Source: Gloeocapsopsis sp. IPPAS B-1203 (GTDB lineage: Bacteria; Cyanobacteriota; Cyanobacteriia; Cyanobacteriales; Chroococcidiopsidaceae). Taken from it: 64,000 nucleotides of DNA. Of the stretch, positions 1 to 9,480 are shown one piece after another (the stretch's first letter is position 1; every line of letters begins with the position of its first letter). The stretch lies in assembly GCF_002749975.1 (NCBI RefSeq), contig NZ_PEIG01000014.1, positions 97,249-161,248 on the forward strand, written 5' to 3'. The notes beneath the pieces are model-generated. The model was not told where the DNA came from, did not search any database, and worked only from the letters and a program-made list of their open reading frames with translations. The position numbers were made by a program, and so were the translations under genes.

Positions 1-294
1 AACAGCCATCGCTTCATCTCGCGACTCTTGCACTTTTAGTTTGAGGGTAGCCAGATTGCTTAAAACTTGTACCGCTTGCGTTACTGCATCTTCATCACTT
101 GCTGTCTCTGTGGTTGATTCTTTTAACTCAATTAGCTGTTGAGAACTAAAACCTTCTGCAAGATCTGTTGGAAGTTTACCTTCATCCATCAGTTCCATCA
201 GCTGATCCATCGCTTTCTCACGCGCTTTCGCTGAGTCTTTGCCGGAAACGGTGAGGACAATTTCTGGACTTTGAGGCAAGGTGTATTTAACCAT
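1..294 (-). CDS. Conserved cyanobacterial hypothetical protein, C-terminus beyond window
   Basis: The first 98 codons are visible, from an ATG whose complement lies at 292-294; the gene runs off the left edge. The visible part starts MVKYTLPQSPEIVLTVSGKD, then has a charged helical stretch rich in K, E, M and D and a second helix near residues 75-98. It has no signal peptide or membrane segment, so it is probably a small cytoplasmic protein. I recognise the style of a short conserved cyanobacterial family but can name no function. It diverges from the gene at 556, with about 260 bases between the two starts. Confidence 0.65.
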   Translation of the reverse strand, partial: MVKYTLPQSPEIVLTVSGKDSAKAREKAMDQLMELMDEGKLPTDLAEGFSSQQLIELKESTTETASDEDAVTQAVQVLSNLATLKLKVQESRDEAMAV

Positions 295-555
295 AGTTGC
301 TGACAATAAATTCTTCATATGTATTGCTGAGTCTAGTAGTTTTTAGCAGCAGTACTCATAACACAAGAGATAAATTTTAACTTAAGTGGTTAGGCGATCG
401 CTTAGCCATGCTTTCGGATAAACACTCGCTCAACTCAATGACCAAAACTTAGAACCTTATACTAAAGAAAGGATACTGATTTCTCAAGGGTTTTGTGTAC
501 CGCAGGGTCAATCCCAAATCAAGAATCCACAATTGATTTGACTGAGGGCGTGTGA

Positions 556-1845
556 ATGGCTCCAAATCCTACTATTATTCAAGCTGTAGAACAACTGGGC
601 TACCGCGTTACTGTTGGAGACGTTGCGACTCAATCAGGATTAAACGTCAGCTTGGCACAACAAGGATTATTGACGCTTGCTTCTGAAGCTGGCGGACATA
701 TGCAAGTTGCTGAGTCTGGTGAGATTGTCTACCAATTTCCCAAAAATCTCCACACAGTTTTAAGAAACAAATTTTGGCGGTTACGGCTACAGGCTTGGTG
801 GCAAAAAGTCTGGCGAGTTTTATTTTATTTGATTCGGATTTCTTTTGGTATTGTTTTATTGCTCTCAATTGCGATTATTTTTCTGAGTATTGTCATTATT
901 ATTAGCGCGGCAAATCGTGACAATGACAATCGCAGCGATCATTCTGGTGGTGGGATGATGTATATGCCACGCTTCTGGATTGGACCTAATTGGTATTGGT
1001 TTTTTTATCCTGACTATGGTACGCGCTATCAACGGCGACGGCGTGAAACCAGCGAACTGAATTTTTTAGAAGCAATCTTCTCATTTTTGTTTGGCGATGG
1101 CAATCCCAACGCCGATTTAGAAGAACAGCGCTGGCAAACAATTGGAACTATCATTCGCAATAACCAGGGTGCAGTTGTTGCCGAACAAATTGCGCCGTAT
1201 CTTGATGAAGTGGGTACAGGCTACGCTCAAGAGTATGAAGATTATATGTTACCTGTGCTGACTCGGTTTAACGGACAACCTGTCGTAAGCCCCCAAGGGC
1301 AATTAGTGTATCATTTTCCTGAATTACAGGTAAGTGCCTTGCAACGGCGATCGCGTTCTGTTGCACCATATTTACAAGAATCACTCTGGCGCTTTAGTGC
1401 TGCAAGTTCTGGGCAAATCGCTTTAGCTGCAGGATTGGGTTTGTTAAATTTTGTTGGTGCTGTGTTTTTAGGTTCTTTATTAGCCGATGGTGCTGTTGCT
1501 GCAGAACTAGGAGGATTAGTCGCGTTTGCCCAAGGTATTTACTGGCTACTGCTGGGCTATGGTACAGCGTTTTTAGCAGTTCCTCTGGTACGGTATTTCT
1601 GGATCAAATGGCGGAATCGTCAAATTAGCGATCGCAATCATCAGCGACAACTTAGAGCAGGAACTTTAGTCAATCCTGATGCGACTTTACAACAAAAAAT
1701 GTCTTATGCTCAGCAATTTAGCGCGAATACAGTGATTACTCAAGAAGACTTAATTTATACTACCGAAACAGATCTCTTAGAACAAGAATCATCTGATAAA
1801 ATAGACGCAGAATGGCAACGTCGATTGCGTCGCTCTGATTCATAA
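556..1845 (+). CDS. Conserved membrane protein with two winged-helix-like repeats
   Basis: A 429-residue protein. Residues about 5-62 and 190-255 look like copies of one small helical module: each ends in a matching turn, GEIVYQFP in the first and GQLVYHFP in the second, which resembles a winged-helix fold. A long hydrophobic segment lies at about 88-118, followed by a Gly/Met/Tyr/Trp-rich stretch and an Arg cluster (about 158-163). Two more membrane segments follow at about 285-308 and 321-346, and the tail is polar. The ATG is preceded by GAGGG at a suitable distance. The architecture is typical of conserved cyanobacterial membrane proteins of unknown role; I assign no reaction. Confidence 0.75.
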   Translation: MAPNPTIIQAVEQLGYRVTVGDVATQSGLNVSLAQQGLLTLASEAGGHMQVAESGEIVYQFPKNLHTVLRNKFWRLRLQAWWQKVWRVLFYLIRISFGIVLLLSIAIIFLSIVIIISAANRDNDNRSDHSGGGMMYMPRFWIGPNWYWFFYPDYGTRYQRRRRETSELNFLEAIFSFLFGDGNPNADLEEQRWQTIGTIIRNNQGAVVAEQIAPYLDEVGTGYAQEYEDYMLPVLTRFNGQPVVSPQGQLVYHFPELQVSALQRRSRSVAPYLQESLWRFSAASSGQIALAAGLGLLNFVGAVFLGSLLADGAVAAELGGLVAFAQGIYWLLLGYGTAFLAVPLVRYFWIKWRNRQISDRNHQRQLRAGTLVNPDATLQQKMSYAQQFSANTVITQEDLIYTTETDLLEQESSDKIDAEWQRRLRRSDS

Positions 1846-1958
1846 AAATCTCTATTGCTCTGTTTTTTTGTGACAGCCAAAATTACTGAATGATTGCGGT
1901 AATATTGTTGTAACTTGGTATTTTCGACGTTCAACGGAAACCTTTTCACAAGTTAATT

Positions 1959-4151
1959 ATGGAATCTAAGGATGCTTCTACAGGTTTCCAGCAGTACTGG
2001 CTGATGCTGAAGCGGCGGTGGTTGCCTGCTTCTATAGTTTTTAGTGTCATTTTTGCCTTAACTGCTGCGGGTTTATTAATGCGAAAACCAACTTATGTAG
2101 CTGAAGGAAAGTTACAATTTCGCAGAACAAGTCCAACATCCTCACTGACAGGATTAGGAACAGAAATAGGGCAGTTAGATCCTTTGCAATATCAAAACAC
2201 ACCCCTTGATACTGAAGCAGAGGTGATGCGATCTGCGCCCATTACAACAAATACAATTAATAAACTTAATCTGAGCGATCAAGAAGGTAGAGCACTCTCC
2301 CCAACTCAGCTTCTCAACCAACTCAGTGTCAGAAATATTACTGGTACTGACGTGTTGCAAGTAACTTATAGAGATAAAAATCCAGAACGAGCAGCAGCAG
2401 TTGTGAATACTCTGATGACTTCGTATCTTGAGAACAATATAGTTAATAACCGCAGTGCAGCGGCAGCAGCGCGAAAATTTATTGAAGAGCAGTTACCTGA
2501 AGCGAGAGCAACTTTACAACAAAGAGAATCAGCTTTACGTGCTTTCCGCGAACAAAATCGCATTGTCTCACTGCCAGAAGAAAAACGGACTGCGGTAGAT
2601 ACATCTGCAGATATTCAAAGACAAATTAATACGATTCAAACTCAGCTAGCAGACGCACAAGCACAATCAGCACTGCTACAAAGACAACTTGGTAGAGGCT
2701 TACAACAAGCAGGTACAGCTACCGCGGCAAGTCAGTTACCTGGTGTCCAAGAATTACTCGCAGAAATTCAACGTGTTGAGTCACAACTAGCAACAGATCG
2801 CGGACGTTTTCAGCCAGATCATCCTAGTATTGTGTCTTCGGAAGCAAGACAAGCTGATTTAGAACGGTTGTTGCAACAGCGAGTTCAAAGTAGTTTTGGT
2901 GCTAATCAGCCACAAAACATTCGTGGTTTACAACTGAGTCCCTATGAGCAAAACTTGACTCAAGACTTGGCACGTTCTGAGGCAAGAAGACTAGGGTTGA
3001 ATAGTCAACTAACAGCTTTATCAAACCTACAAACAGCTTACACGCAAAAACTCAATGGTATTCCTCAACTAGAACAACAACAAGGAGATTTAGAACGCGA
3101 ACGAGATACGGCACAAGCTACATATAACTTGTTACAACAGCGCTATCAAGAAGCACGAATTGCAGAAAATCAAAATGCAAGCAACGCGAGTATTATTTCA
3201 GCAGCTTTTGTTCCTCCAGAACCAGTAGGTTCTCGTCAGTTGTCAATTTTGGCAGCAATACTACTAGGTGGATTTGCCGCAGCAGCTACAGTTTATATTT
3301 TAGAAGCACGAGATAAATCACTGAAAACAGTTGATGAAGCGAAAAGAATTTATGGTTTGCCATTGTTAGGCATTATTCCAGCTTTTAAAAAATCAGACAA
3401 ACCTGCCCTGCGCCAAGGAATGGAACGTACGATTCCAGAAGTTGTGGTGTTAAATGCTCCGCGATCGCCTTTTAGTGCTGTGTACCGCATGTTACAGGCA
3501 AATCTGAGGTTTCTGAGTTCTGACAAGGAACTGAAAGTTATTGTTGTTTCTAGTGCAGTACCAAAAGAAGGTAAATCGACTGTAGCAGCTAATTTAGCAG
3601 CAACAATGGCACAATCAGGTAGAAGAGTCTTACTTGTGGATGCGGATATGCATCGCCCTGTACAGCATCATGTCTGGGAAACAACCCATCAAACAGGTTT
3701 AAGTAATCTTTTAGTTGGAGAAGCAGAATTTAGAACAGCAATTAAATCCGCAATGCCTAATCTAGATGTCCTTCCGGCAGGAGTCACACCACCTAACCCT
3801 GTTGCATTACTCGATTCCCAGAAAATGGCAGCTTTGATGAGGCGATTTGTCAAAGATTACGACTTCACAATTATCGACACACCCGCAATTAATGTAGATG
3901 CTGAAGCACCAATTTTAGGCAAAATGGCAGATGGAGTATTGCTTGTTGTCCGCCCTGGAGTCTCAGATGCTAATAATGCGGCTTTGGCTAAACAGTTTCT
4001 GCAACAGTCAAACCAAAATATTTTAGGGTTGGTTGTGAATGGTGTTGTCCCTGAAAACGAACCCCAAAGCTACTACTACTTTTCACAAGAGTACAACACT
4101 GTTAAGACAAATTCCGCACCACAAGTTGTACAGCCCAAAGTAGGTAAATAG
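1959..4151 (+). CDS. Wzc-type polysaccharide co-polymerase with BY-kinase domain
   Basis: A 730-residue inner-membrane protein that controls chain length and export of exopolysaccharide. The order is a Wzz-like N-terminus with one membrane helix (about 21-41), a long periplasmic coiled coil (about 180-400), a second membrane helix (about 425-447) and a cytoplasmic bacterial tyrosine kinase. The kinase shows Walker A PKEGKST (535-541), Walker A' VLLVDAD (557-563) and Walker B IIDTP near 638. A Tyr-rich tail (YYYF near 705 and a further Tyr near 712) is the expected autophosphorylation cluster. It is the fused Wzc form, not separate CapA/CapB. It lies on the strand opposite most of the cluster and ends six bases from the convergent aminotransferase gene. 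Confidence 0.93.
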   Translation: MESKDASTGFQQYWLMLKRRWLPASIVFSVIFALTAAGLLMRKPTYVAEGKLQFRRTSPTSSLTGLGTEIGQLDPLQYQNTPLDTEAEVMRSAPITTNTINKLNLSDQEGRALSPTQLLNQLSVRNITGTDVLQVTYRDKNPERAAAVVNTLMTSYLENNIVNNRSAAAAARKFIEEQLPEARATLQQRESALRAFREQNRIVSLPEEKRTAVDTSADIQRQINTIQTQLADAQAQSALLQRQLGRGLQQAGTATAASQLPGVQELLAEIQRVESQLATDRGRFQPDHPSIVSSEARQADLERLLQQRVQSSFGANQPQNIRGLQLSPYEQNLTQDLARSEARRLGLNSQLTALSNLQTAYTQKLNGIPQLEQQQGDLERERDTAQATYNLLQQRYQEARIAENQNASNASIISAAFVPPEPVGSRQLSILAAILLGGFAAAATVYILEARDKSLKTVDEAKRIYGLPLLGIIPAFKKSDKPALRQGMERTIPEVVVLNAPRSPFSAVYRMLQANLRFLSSDKELKVIVVSSAVPKEGKSTVAANLAATMAQSGRRVLLVDADMHRPVQHHVWETTHQTGLSNLLVGEAEFRTAIKSAMPNLDVLPAGVTPPNPVALLDSQKMAALMRRFVKDYDFTIIDTPAINVDAEAPILGKMADGVLLVVRPGVSDANNAALAKQFLQQSNQNILGLVVNGVVPENEPQSYYYFSQEYNTVKTNSAPQVVQPKVGK

Positions 4152-4156
4152 AGTTA

Positions 4157-5284
4157 TCAAGGGTGGAGATTGGCGATCGCTTGAATCACTCTGGTTAAAT
4201 CTTCTGATGTTAAATTTGAACCTGATGGTAAACACAAGCCACGGTCAAATAAGTCTTCGGCGATCGCCCCACCAATGCGATCGCATTCACTAAACACAGG
4301 TTGCAGGTGTAATGGCTTCCAGACTGGGCGAACTTCAATTTGTTGCTGTGATAGTACTAAACGAATTTGTTCGCGATCAACGCCAAAAGCATCAGGATCA
4401 ACTGTCAGACAGGTTAACCAGCGTGTAGCCCGCCCAAATGTTGCTTCTGGCATAAACTCAATTCCTGGTAACTTACCTAGTTCTTGCTGATAAATTGCAA
4501 AATTGTGCCGTCGTGCAGTCACTCGATCTGCTAATACGCGCAATTGACCGCGTCCTATTCCTGCTAAAACATTACTTAGACGGTAGTTATAGCCAATTTG
4601 AGAATGCTGGTAGTGTGGTGCAGGATCTCTGGCTTGTGTTGCCAAAAAACGAGCTTTAGCGACTAAATCAGCATCTTCAGATACTAACATCCCGCCGCCG
4701 GAAGTTGTGATAATTTTGTTGCCATTAAACGAAAAAATGCCAATGTGCCCAAACGTTCCAGGCGATCGCCCTTTGTACGTCGCACCTAGGGCTTCAGCAG
4801 CGTCTTCAATCAGCGGAATTTCGTACTCGTTGCAAGCTTCTACAATTGGCGCAAGATCGGCACTTTGTCCGTAAAGATGAACGACAACAACGGCTTTAGG
4901 GAGTTTCCCCTGATGCAATCGCTTGGCTAGAGTTTCCCGTAACAAATCAGGGTTCATGTTCCAAGAAGTGCGATCGCTGTCAATAAATAGTGGTTTTGCC
5001 CCTAAGTAGGTAATTGGACTTGCCGTTGCAATAAACGTTAGTGTTGAGCAAACGACTTCATCACCAGGTTTAATCCCAATCAAGCGTAATGCTAAATGTA
5101 AAGCAGCGGTTCCTGAACTCACTGCTGCTGCATGACTTGCACCAATTGCTTGACAAAACTCTTGTTCAAAAGCGTCAACATGAGGACCAACAGGCGCAAT
5201 CCAATTAGTCTTAAAAGCTTCTTGCACGAACTCTAGTTCGCGATCGCCCATGTGTGGGGTCGAAAGGAGAATTGGTTTAATCAC
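4157..5284 (-). CDS. PLP-dependent nucleotide-sugar 4-aminotransferase (DegT/DnrJ/EryC1/StrS; EpsN/PglE-like)
   Basis: A 375-residue fold-type I aminotransferase that should convert a UDP-4-keto-6-deoxy-HexNAc to the 4-amino sugar using glutamate. Visible marks are SSGTAAL (56-62, phosphate contact), D161 in IEDAAE (cofactor ring), and SFNGNK with Lys190 as the Schiff-base lysine followed by IITTSGGGM. The N-terminus, with SxPHM and NWIAPVGP, closely follows what I recall of Bacillus EpsN and Campylobacter PglE. The start is GTG (complement 5282-5284); no strong ribosome site is seen, but the family N-terminus fits this start. With the EpsC-like and EpsL-like genes of the cluster it points to a bacillosamine-type sugar. 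Confidence 0.9.
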   Translation of the reverse strand: MIKPILLSTPHMGDRELEFVQEAFKTNWIAPVGPHVDAFEQEFCQAIGASHAAAVSSGTAALHLALRLIGIKPGDEVVCSTLTFIATASPITYLGAKPLFIDSDRTSWNMNPDLLRETLAKRLHQGKLPKAVVVVHLYGQSADLAPIVEACNEYEIPLIEDAAEALGATYKGRSPGTFGHIGIFSFNGNKIITTSGGGMLVSEDADLVAKARFLATQARDPAPHYQHSQIGYNYRLSNVLAGIGRGQLRVLADRVTARRHNFAIYQQELGKLPGIEFMPEATFGRATRWLTCLTVDPDAFGVDREQIRLVLSQQQIEVRPVWKPLHLQPVFSECDRIGGAIAEDLFDRGLCLPSGSNLTSEDLTRVIQAIANLHP

Positions 5285-5526
5285 TACTCGGCTCGATTGG
5301 GTATGACTAGTTGAACAAATGAATCAGATAGGTTTGAACAAAGTGGATAGGCAAAAAAGCTCATCCTACAGTGATTTGATGTGTTGGTAGGGTAGACTTC
5401 TATCCTTCCTTATATAGAAATGCCAGAGAAATACAAGATGTGAGACAAACACATTCTTCATCTAAAATCTTATTGGAAAAGCTTAAAGTCTATGATAGGC
5501 AATACAAGCAATCGTAGGACAGATAA

Positions 5527-6378
5527 GTGCAAGCACGAGCAACTCAACCGGTGATAGAATCAATGACCGAAGCGGAAATGGCAAGCTGGCGTCGCCAACA
5601 GGGGTTTCACATCATCTCGCATAGTGGTCGTTATTGGGAAAGGATACGTCCTGGTTTTTATCAACCCATCCATTTGCTAGCTCGCTTGAGTGCTGATCAG
5701 GCAACAAAGCCAACACAATTATGTTGGGGATTTCGGGCAGCTTTAGGTAAGACTGATATCGCAGTTGCTAATGGTTCAATACCAGTTCACCTTTTATCCG
5801 ATCTTGATAGCTACGATATGCAAAACTTTTCATCAAATCGTAGACATAATCTTCGTCGATGTCAGAAGCGGGTCAAAATCGTGGAACTTACTAGTACAGA
5901 AATATTAGAGCAACAGGGATTTGAAGTTGTTCTCTCAGCAGCAAAGCGAACTCAATACTTGGAAGCACCTTCAAAACAGGAATATCTCAAAAGTCTTCCC
6001 AACTACATTGATTCCAAACATCGGTTAGTTCTAGCTGGTATGATTGGCAATCAGCTAGGTGGATATATTAGTGGCTATGCTGTTGATGGAACAGCTTACT
6101 TTGAAAATCTGTATGTCGCAACTGAGGTGTTGACGACTAACATTAACAGTGGACTAGTTTATGAGTTCATCCAAATTTGTCGTCGCAGTGGCAATATTCG
6201 TGAGGTTGTTAATGGTTTACATTCGCGCGAAGATCAAGCATTATGTACCTATAAGGATGGTATAGGTTTTCCTGTCAAACATATTCCAGCTCAAGTGTTT
6301 TTAAATTCAATCATTGGCAGCTATATTCAGCGGCGGCATCCTCACGTATACTATCGCTTGACTGGACATGAATATTAG
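5527..6378 (+). CDS. FemAB/GNAT-like acyltransferase-type protein
   Basis: A 283-residue soluble protein without signal peptide. The centre has the Asn/Arg-rich helix NFSSNRRHNLRR (about 100-111), then strands of the type LVLAGMIGNQLGGYISGY and an ENLYV strand. This layout fits the FemAB/BioF2-like GNAT fold, in which an aminoacyl or acyl group is passed to an amino sugar or peptide. It starts at GTG 5527; an in-frame ATG at codon 13 is an alternative. The gene is a plus-strand single gene inside the polysaccharide cluster and converges with the sugar transferase gene. The role in acylating an amino sugar is inferred from context only. Confidence 0.6.
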   Translation: MQARATQPVIESMTEAEMASWRRQQGFHIISHSGRYWERIRPGFYQPIHLLARLSADQATKPTQLCWGFRAALGKTDIAVANGSIPVHLLSDLDSYDMQNFSSNRRHNLRRCQKRVKIVELTSTEILEQQGFEVVLSAAKRTQYLEAPSKQEYLKSLPNYIDSKHRLVLAGMIGNQLGGYISGYAVDGTAYFENLYVATEVLTTNINSGLVYEFIQICRRSGNIREVVNGLHSREDQALCTYKDGIGFPVKHIPAQVFLNSIIGSYIQRRHPHVYYRLTGHEY

Positions 6379-6402
6379 TACTTTTACCCGATCGCACTAT
6401 CC

Positions 6403-7044
6403 TTATTGCTCTTCTAAGTTGTAGTTTTCTGACCAACTGCCCTTAAATTCTTCACACGTAGCATAACCTTGTTGACTAATACCCTCACGTTGTAAAACTT
6501 TCCACACTGTTAGCCCAAGAATTTTAAGATCGAGCCACAAGCTCCAATGATCAACATACCAAACATCGAGTTTAAATCTTTCCTCCCAGCCTAGGGCATT
6601 GCGTCCGTTGATTTGTGCCAAGCCAGTAATACCTGGCTTGACTTCATGACGACGTGCTTGTTCGGGAGTATAGCGTTCAAGATATTGAATCAGTAAAGGG
6701 CGTGGACCAACAATACTCATATCACCTTTAAGGACGTTCCATAATTGTGGAAGTTCGTCTAAACTTGTGAAACGGATAAATTGTCCTATTGGCGTTAGCC
6801 GTTGTTCGTCAGGAAGTAAGTTACCTTGCGCGTCACAATCATTGGTCATCGAACGAAACTTATAGAAATTAAAAATTTTGCCATCTTTTCCAGGACGCTG
6901 TTGTGTGAAAAAAACTGGTCGTCCAATTTGCGTGGCAATAGCGATCGCAACTCCTAACATAATCGGAGAGAACAGACTTAGAGCGATGATTGCTGTAGTT
7001 TTGTCTAAGAAAGATTTTACCAAGCAGCTCAACTTGCTATTCAT
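6403..7044 (-). CDS. Monotopic phosphoglycosyl transferase (EpsL/PglC-like sugar transferase)
   Basis: A 213-residue initiating sugar transferase. It moves a sugar-1-phosphate from a UDP sugar to undecaprenyl phosphate at the inner face of the membrane. It has one N-terminal re-entrant hydrophobic helix (about 16-40), the KFRSM motif (about 62-66), the catalytic Asp-Glu pair in [14 protein letters not shown] (D96-E97), then VGPRPL and a [14 protein letters not shown] segment. This is the short form, lacking the extra N-terminal helices of WcaJ/WbaP. I place the start at ATG (complement 7042-7044); a GTG two codons upstream is possible. It should start the repeat unit on the lipid carrier. Confidence 0.92.
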   Translation of the reverse strand: MNSKLSCLVKSFLDKTTAIIALSLFSPIMLGVAIAIATQIGRPVFFTQQRPGKDGKIFNFYKFRSMTNDCDAQGNLLPDEQRLTPIGQFIRFTSLDELPQLWNVLKGDMSIVGPRPLLIQYLERYTPEQARRHEVKPGITGLAQINGRNALGWEERFKLDVWYVDHWSLWLDLKILGLTVWKVLQREGISQQGYATCEEFKGSWSENYNLEEQ

Positions 7045-7189
7045 TAGCACCCATCAGAAAATTTTTATTTTCCCTAAAGAATTAGTTTATCTTAGTTTTG
7101 AGCCAAAATCAGGTTTAGGTAAGATACCTTAAAATGCCTACTACACATTTAATTTAATCAACACTTAAGTAAAACACAAAAAACGAATC

Positions 7190-7216
7190 ACATTGGCGTA
7201 GCCTTCTCGTAGGGTA
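7190..7216. repeat. Short dispersed cyanobacterial repeat fragment
   Basis: The spacer between the sugar transferase and methyltransferase genes contains GGCGTAGCCTTCTCGTAGGG, followed by TAGAC. This resembles the small GCGTAGCC...GAGAAGGC hairpin repeats scattered through many cyanobacterial genomes. Only one copy is seen here, so the call rests on recalled resemblance. Confidence 0.35.
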
Positions 7217-7289
7217 GACATAAAAGAACAAGAGTTTCAAAGAGGTTTTACCCAAGTTCTATTAATTTTTACTTTGGTAACTTTGCCGA

Positions 7290-8057
7290 TCAAGTCTTTT
7301 GACAAACACAGTAAAGCATTCCTGCGATGGGCTGATGCGCTAAACCATCAAAAGATTCAAGCATTTGCTGTTGTTGAAGTTGATAACTTGAGCCAAGTGC
7401 TAGGATTGTAAAATCTACAGATGTTAATGTTAAAATCGCTTCGTGTAGTCTATACCAATACATATAAGGTGCGCGATCGCAAAGTGCCTTCCAGTTAGGC
7501 TTTCCGCCAAGTTTAAGCCAAGGTAGATAGTTCAGTGTTAGGCTTGATCCGCGTAACTTTCTTGTTGTTCTGAGATACATCAAGAATGGTAAGTAGACTG
7601 GATTCTGAAGTCTAGATTCGAGGTATAAAAACGAGAATAAAGCGATACCTTTTCTTTTTAAAATTCGATAAGCTTCTTGAATTGCTTTTTTTCGTCCTAC
7701 TTCAGTTTCAATTGAGCTAACAATCTGCTGTAAATAAATTATCTGCTCAAAGCTAGAATCTGTATATTCTAACTGAGTTGCATCTTGAACTTCAAAACTA
7801 ATTTTAGAATTAGGATTTTTTTGTTGAGCTTGTTCAATATACTCAGGCATATAGTCATAGCCATAAAGAGAGTTAAAGCCCATTTTCTCCATTTCCAAGA
7901 GAATTCTGCCACCACCAGTACCTGCTTCCAACGTTTTTCTTTCTTTATCTAAGTAAGTATCAACTAAATACTTTTCCTCATCAAGCAGATTTACCCCATA
8001 TGCCCAGGCATCAAATTCTGCTGTGCTGTATATGTGTTTATTATTAACTTTTGACAT
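7290..8057 (-). CDS. Class I SAM-dependent methyltransferase
   Basis: A 255-residue protein with the SAM-binding glycine motif LEAGTGGGR (43-51), an acidic second strand YGYDYMPEYIEQA (ribose contact) and a post-motif FEVQDATQLEY. This is the standard Rossmann methyltransferase order, as in UbiE/SmtA-type enzymes. There is no membrane segment in the N-terminal half; the C-terminal half holds a hydrophobic, Tyr-rich insert. The substrate cannot be told. Its place among glycosyltransferases suggests methylation of a sugar or chain end. The start is ATG (complement 8055-8057). It lies 22 bases downstream of the FemAB gene and is probably cotranscribed with it. Confidence 0.85.
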   Translation of the reverse strand: MSKVNNKHIYSTAEFDAWAYGVNLLDEEKYLVDTYLDKERKTLEAGTGGGRILLEMEKMGFNSLYGYDYMPEYIEQAQQKNPNSKISFEVQDATQLEYTDSSFEQIIYLQQIVSSIETEVGRKKAIQEAYRILKRKGIALFSFLYLESRLQNPVYLPFLMYLRTTRKLRGSSLTLNYLPWLKLGGKPNWKALCDRAPYMYWYRLHEAILTLTSVDFTILALGSSYQLQQQQMLESFDGLAHQPIAGMLYCVCQKT

Positions 8058-8079
8058 GATTTCGTTAGTAGTTTGCTAT

Positions 8080-9192
8080 TTAACTGCAACGATAAGCAGG
8101 AAAAAATTCAGAGTTCAGTAGTTCTTCAAAAGAAATATTTAATTCTGCTGCACGTTTTTGAACTAAATTGTGGTATTTTTTTTTATTTACAACCAAGCGG
8201 ATCGTTGAAAACGTCTGTGTCTGTTTAGAAAAACCAGCTTTGAAATGAAAAAGGCTATCTTTTGCGCTGCCAACACCGCCACCAAGGTGTAAAAACTCAT
8301 TGTTGCGTTCTTTAGCCCAAGTGCGGACATAGTCAAACATGAGTTTACTCGGTGCTTGTTTGAGAAATGCTGATTTTGTGCCACCCAAGTGATATTGAAC
8401 GATGCCACAAGCCTCAGTAAATAAACCACTACAAATGATTTCATTGTCTAATTCAACAATACACAAGTGAAGTTGATTTTTGAGAGCTTGCGATAATTGG
8501 ATAAAATAACTCTTATCAAAGTAGTAGGATGAGCTTGCCCCTACACGATCCATTGTTTGCTCATAAATATCAATAAAATCATCAATATATGCTACGAACG
8601 GGACTATTTTGGCTATCATACCAGCGCGTTTGCATTTGTTGATTTTATTACGATGTTCTGGTCTAGTTTGACTCCAGATTTCAGCAAGTGATAATCTTAA
8701 ATCAACTGCAACAGTTTCACCATTGATTTTGCTATACGGATACTCACTTAAATTTTGATTGAGTAAAGGATGCAGTCTTAGAAAAGCTGAGCAAACATTT
8801 TTTCTAGATAACTGATGCGTAAACTCATTGATGGCAAAATTGAGAAAATCTGGGTTATTGGCTGCTTCGTTTAATAAAATTCCTGGATAGCCGTAAGGAG
8901 AAATAACATCAAAAAGCTCAATCTGAGTCTGAGAAGTTGGCAATAGATCGTCACAAGAGCGCAATAAATAGGGAACAAAGAAAACTTTGTCGTCTTTAGT
9001 AATGAGAATAGCTTCAGGAATGGCTTTGATTCTTTGTGCTTCTAAAGCTACGTATGCAGGGAGATGATAAATGTCGTGGCGTAATCTGCTTAACACTTGT
9101 TGCCACAAAGGATTTTGTAAATCAAGGACTTGACAAATAGGTTCGTTTGAGGAAAGAGTGTCTATGGATTGAGCTTTGTGGCAGCTTTTCAT
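8080..9192 (-). CDS. FemAB-family GNAT acyltransferase
   Basis: A 370-residue soluble protein. The first half has strands such as VFFVPYLLR and a VISPYGYPGIL segment; the second half has the RPEHRNKINKCKRAG helix and the sequence FLHLGGGVGSAKDSLFHFKA, which is a typical FemAB/BioF2-like GNAT signature near the C-terminus. Such proteins transfer acyl or aminoacyl groups in cell-envelope and polysaccharide pathways. ATG start (complement 9190-9192) with a GAGGG ribosome site about nine bases upstream. It is the second FemAB-like gene of the cluster. No EpsM/PglD-type hexapeptide acetyltransferase is seen here, so one of the two may N-acylate the amino sugar; that is inference. Confidence 0.8.
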   Translation of the reverse strand: MKSCHKAQSIDTLSSNEPICQVLDLQNPLWQQVLSRLRHDIYHLPAYVALEAQRIKAIPEAILITKDDKVFFVPYLLRSCDDLLPTSQTQIELFDVISPYGYPGILLNEAANNPDFLNFAINEFTHQLSRKNVCSAFLRLHPLLNQNLSEYPYSKINGETVAVDLRLSLAEIWSQTRPEHRNKINKCKRAGMIAKIVPFVAYIDDFIDIYEQTMDRVGASSSYYFDKSYFIQLSQALKNQLHLCIVELDNEIICSGLFTEACGIVQYHLGGTKSAFLKQAPSKLMFDYVRTWAKERNNEFLHLGGGVGSAKDSLFHFKAGFSKQTQTFSTIRLVVNKKKYHNLVQKRAAELNISFEELLNSEFFPAYRCS

Positions 9193-9480
9193 GTCATAAT
9201 TCCCTCAGGTCTATTACAGCAATTTTAAATTTCCTCTCAAGGTGTAAATATTTTAACTAATTACATGTACGTAGTTTCCATGAATTACTACTGTGATAAG
9301 AATTTTCAATTTTACTGAGTACTATAGATACATATATCAAACATTGCTTGATGAAGATGTAAGTTATATCAAATCGGGTTAATTACGATTCAAGCAGGTA
9401 GTGAATAGTGAGTAGCAACTCAATAATAGTTTGGTTATTCAGTTAGAGATAATATTAATCATGATTTCAACGTCCTAAAC

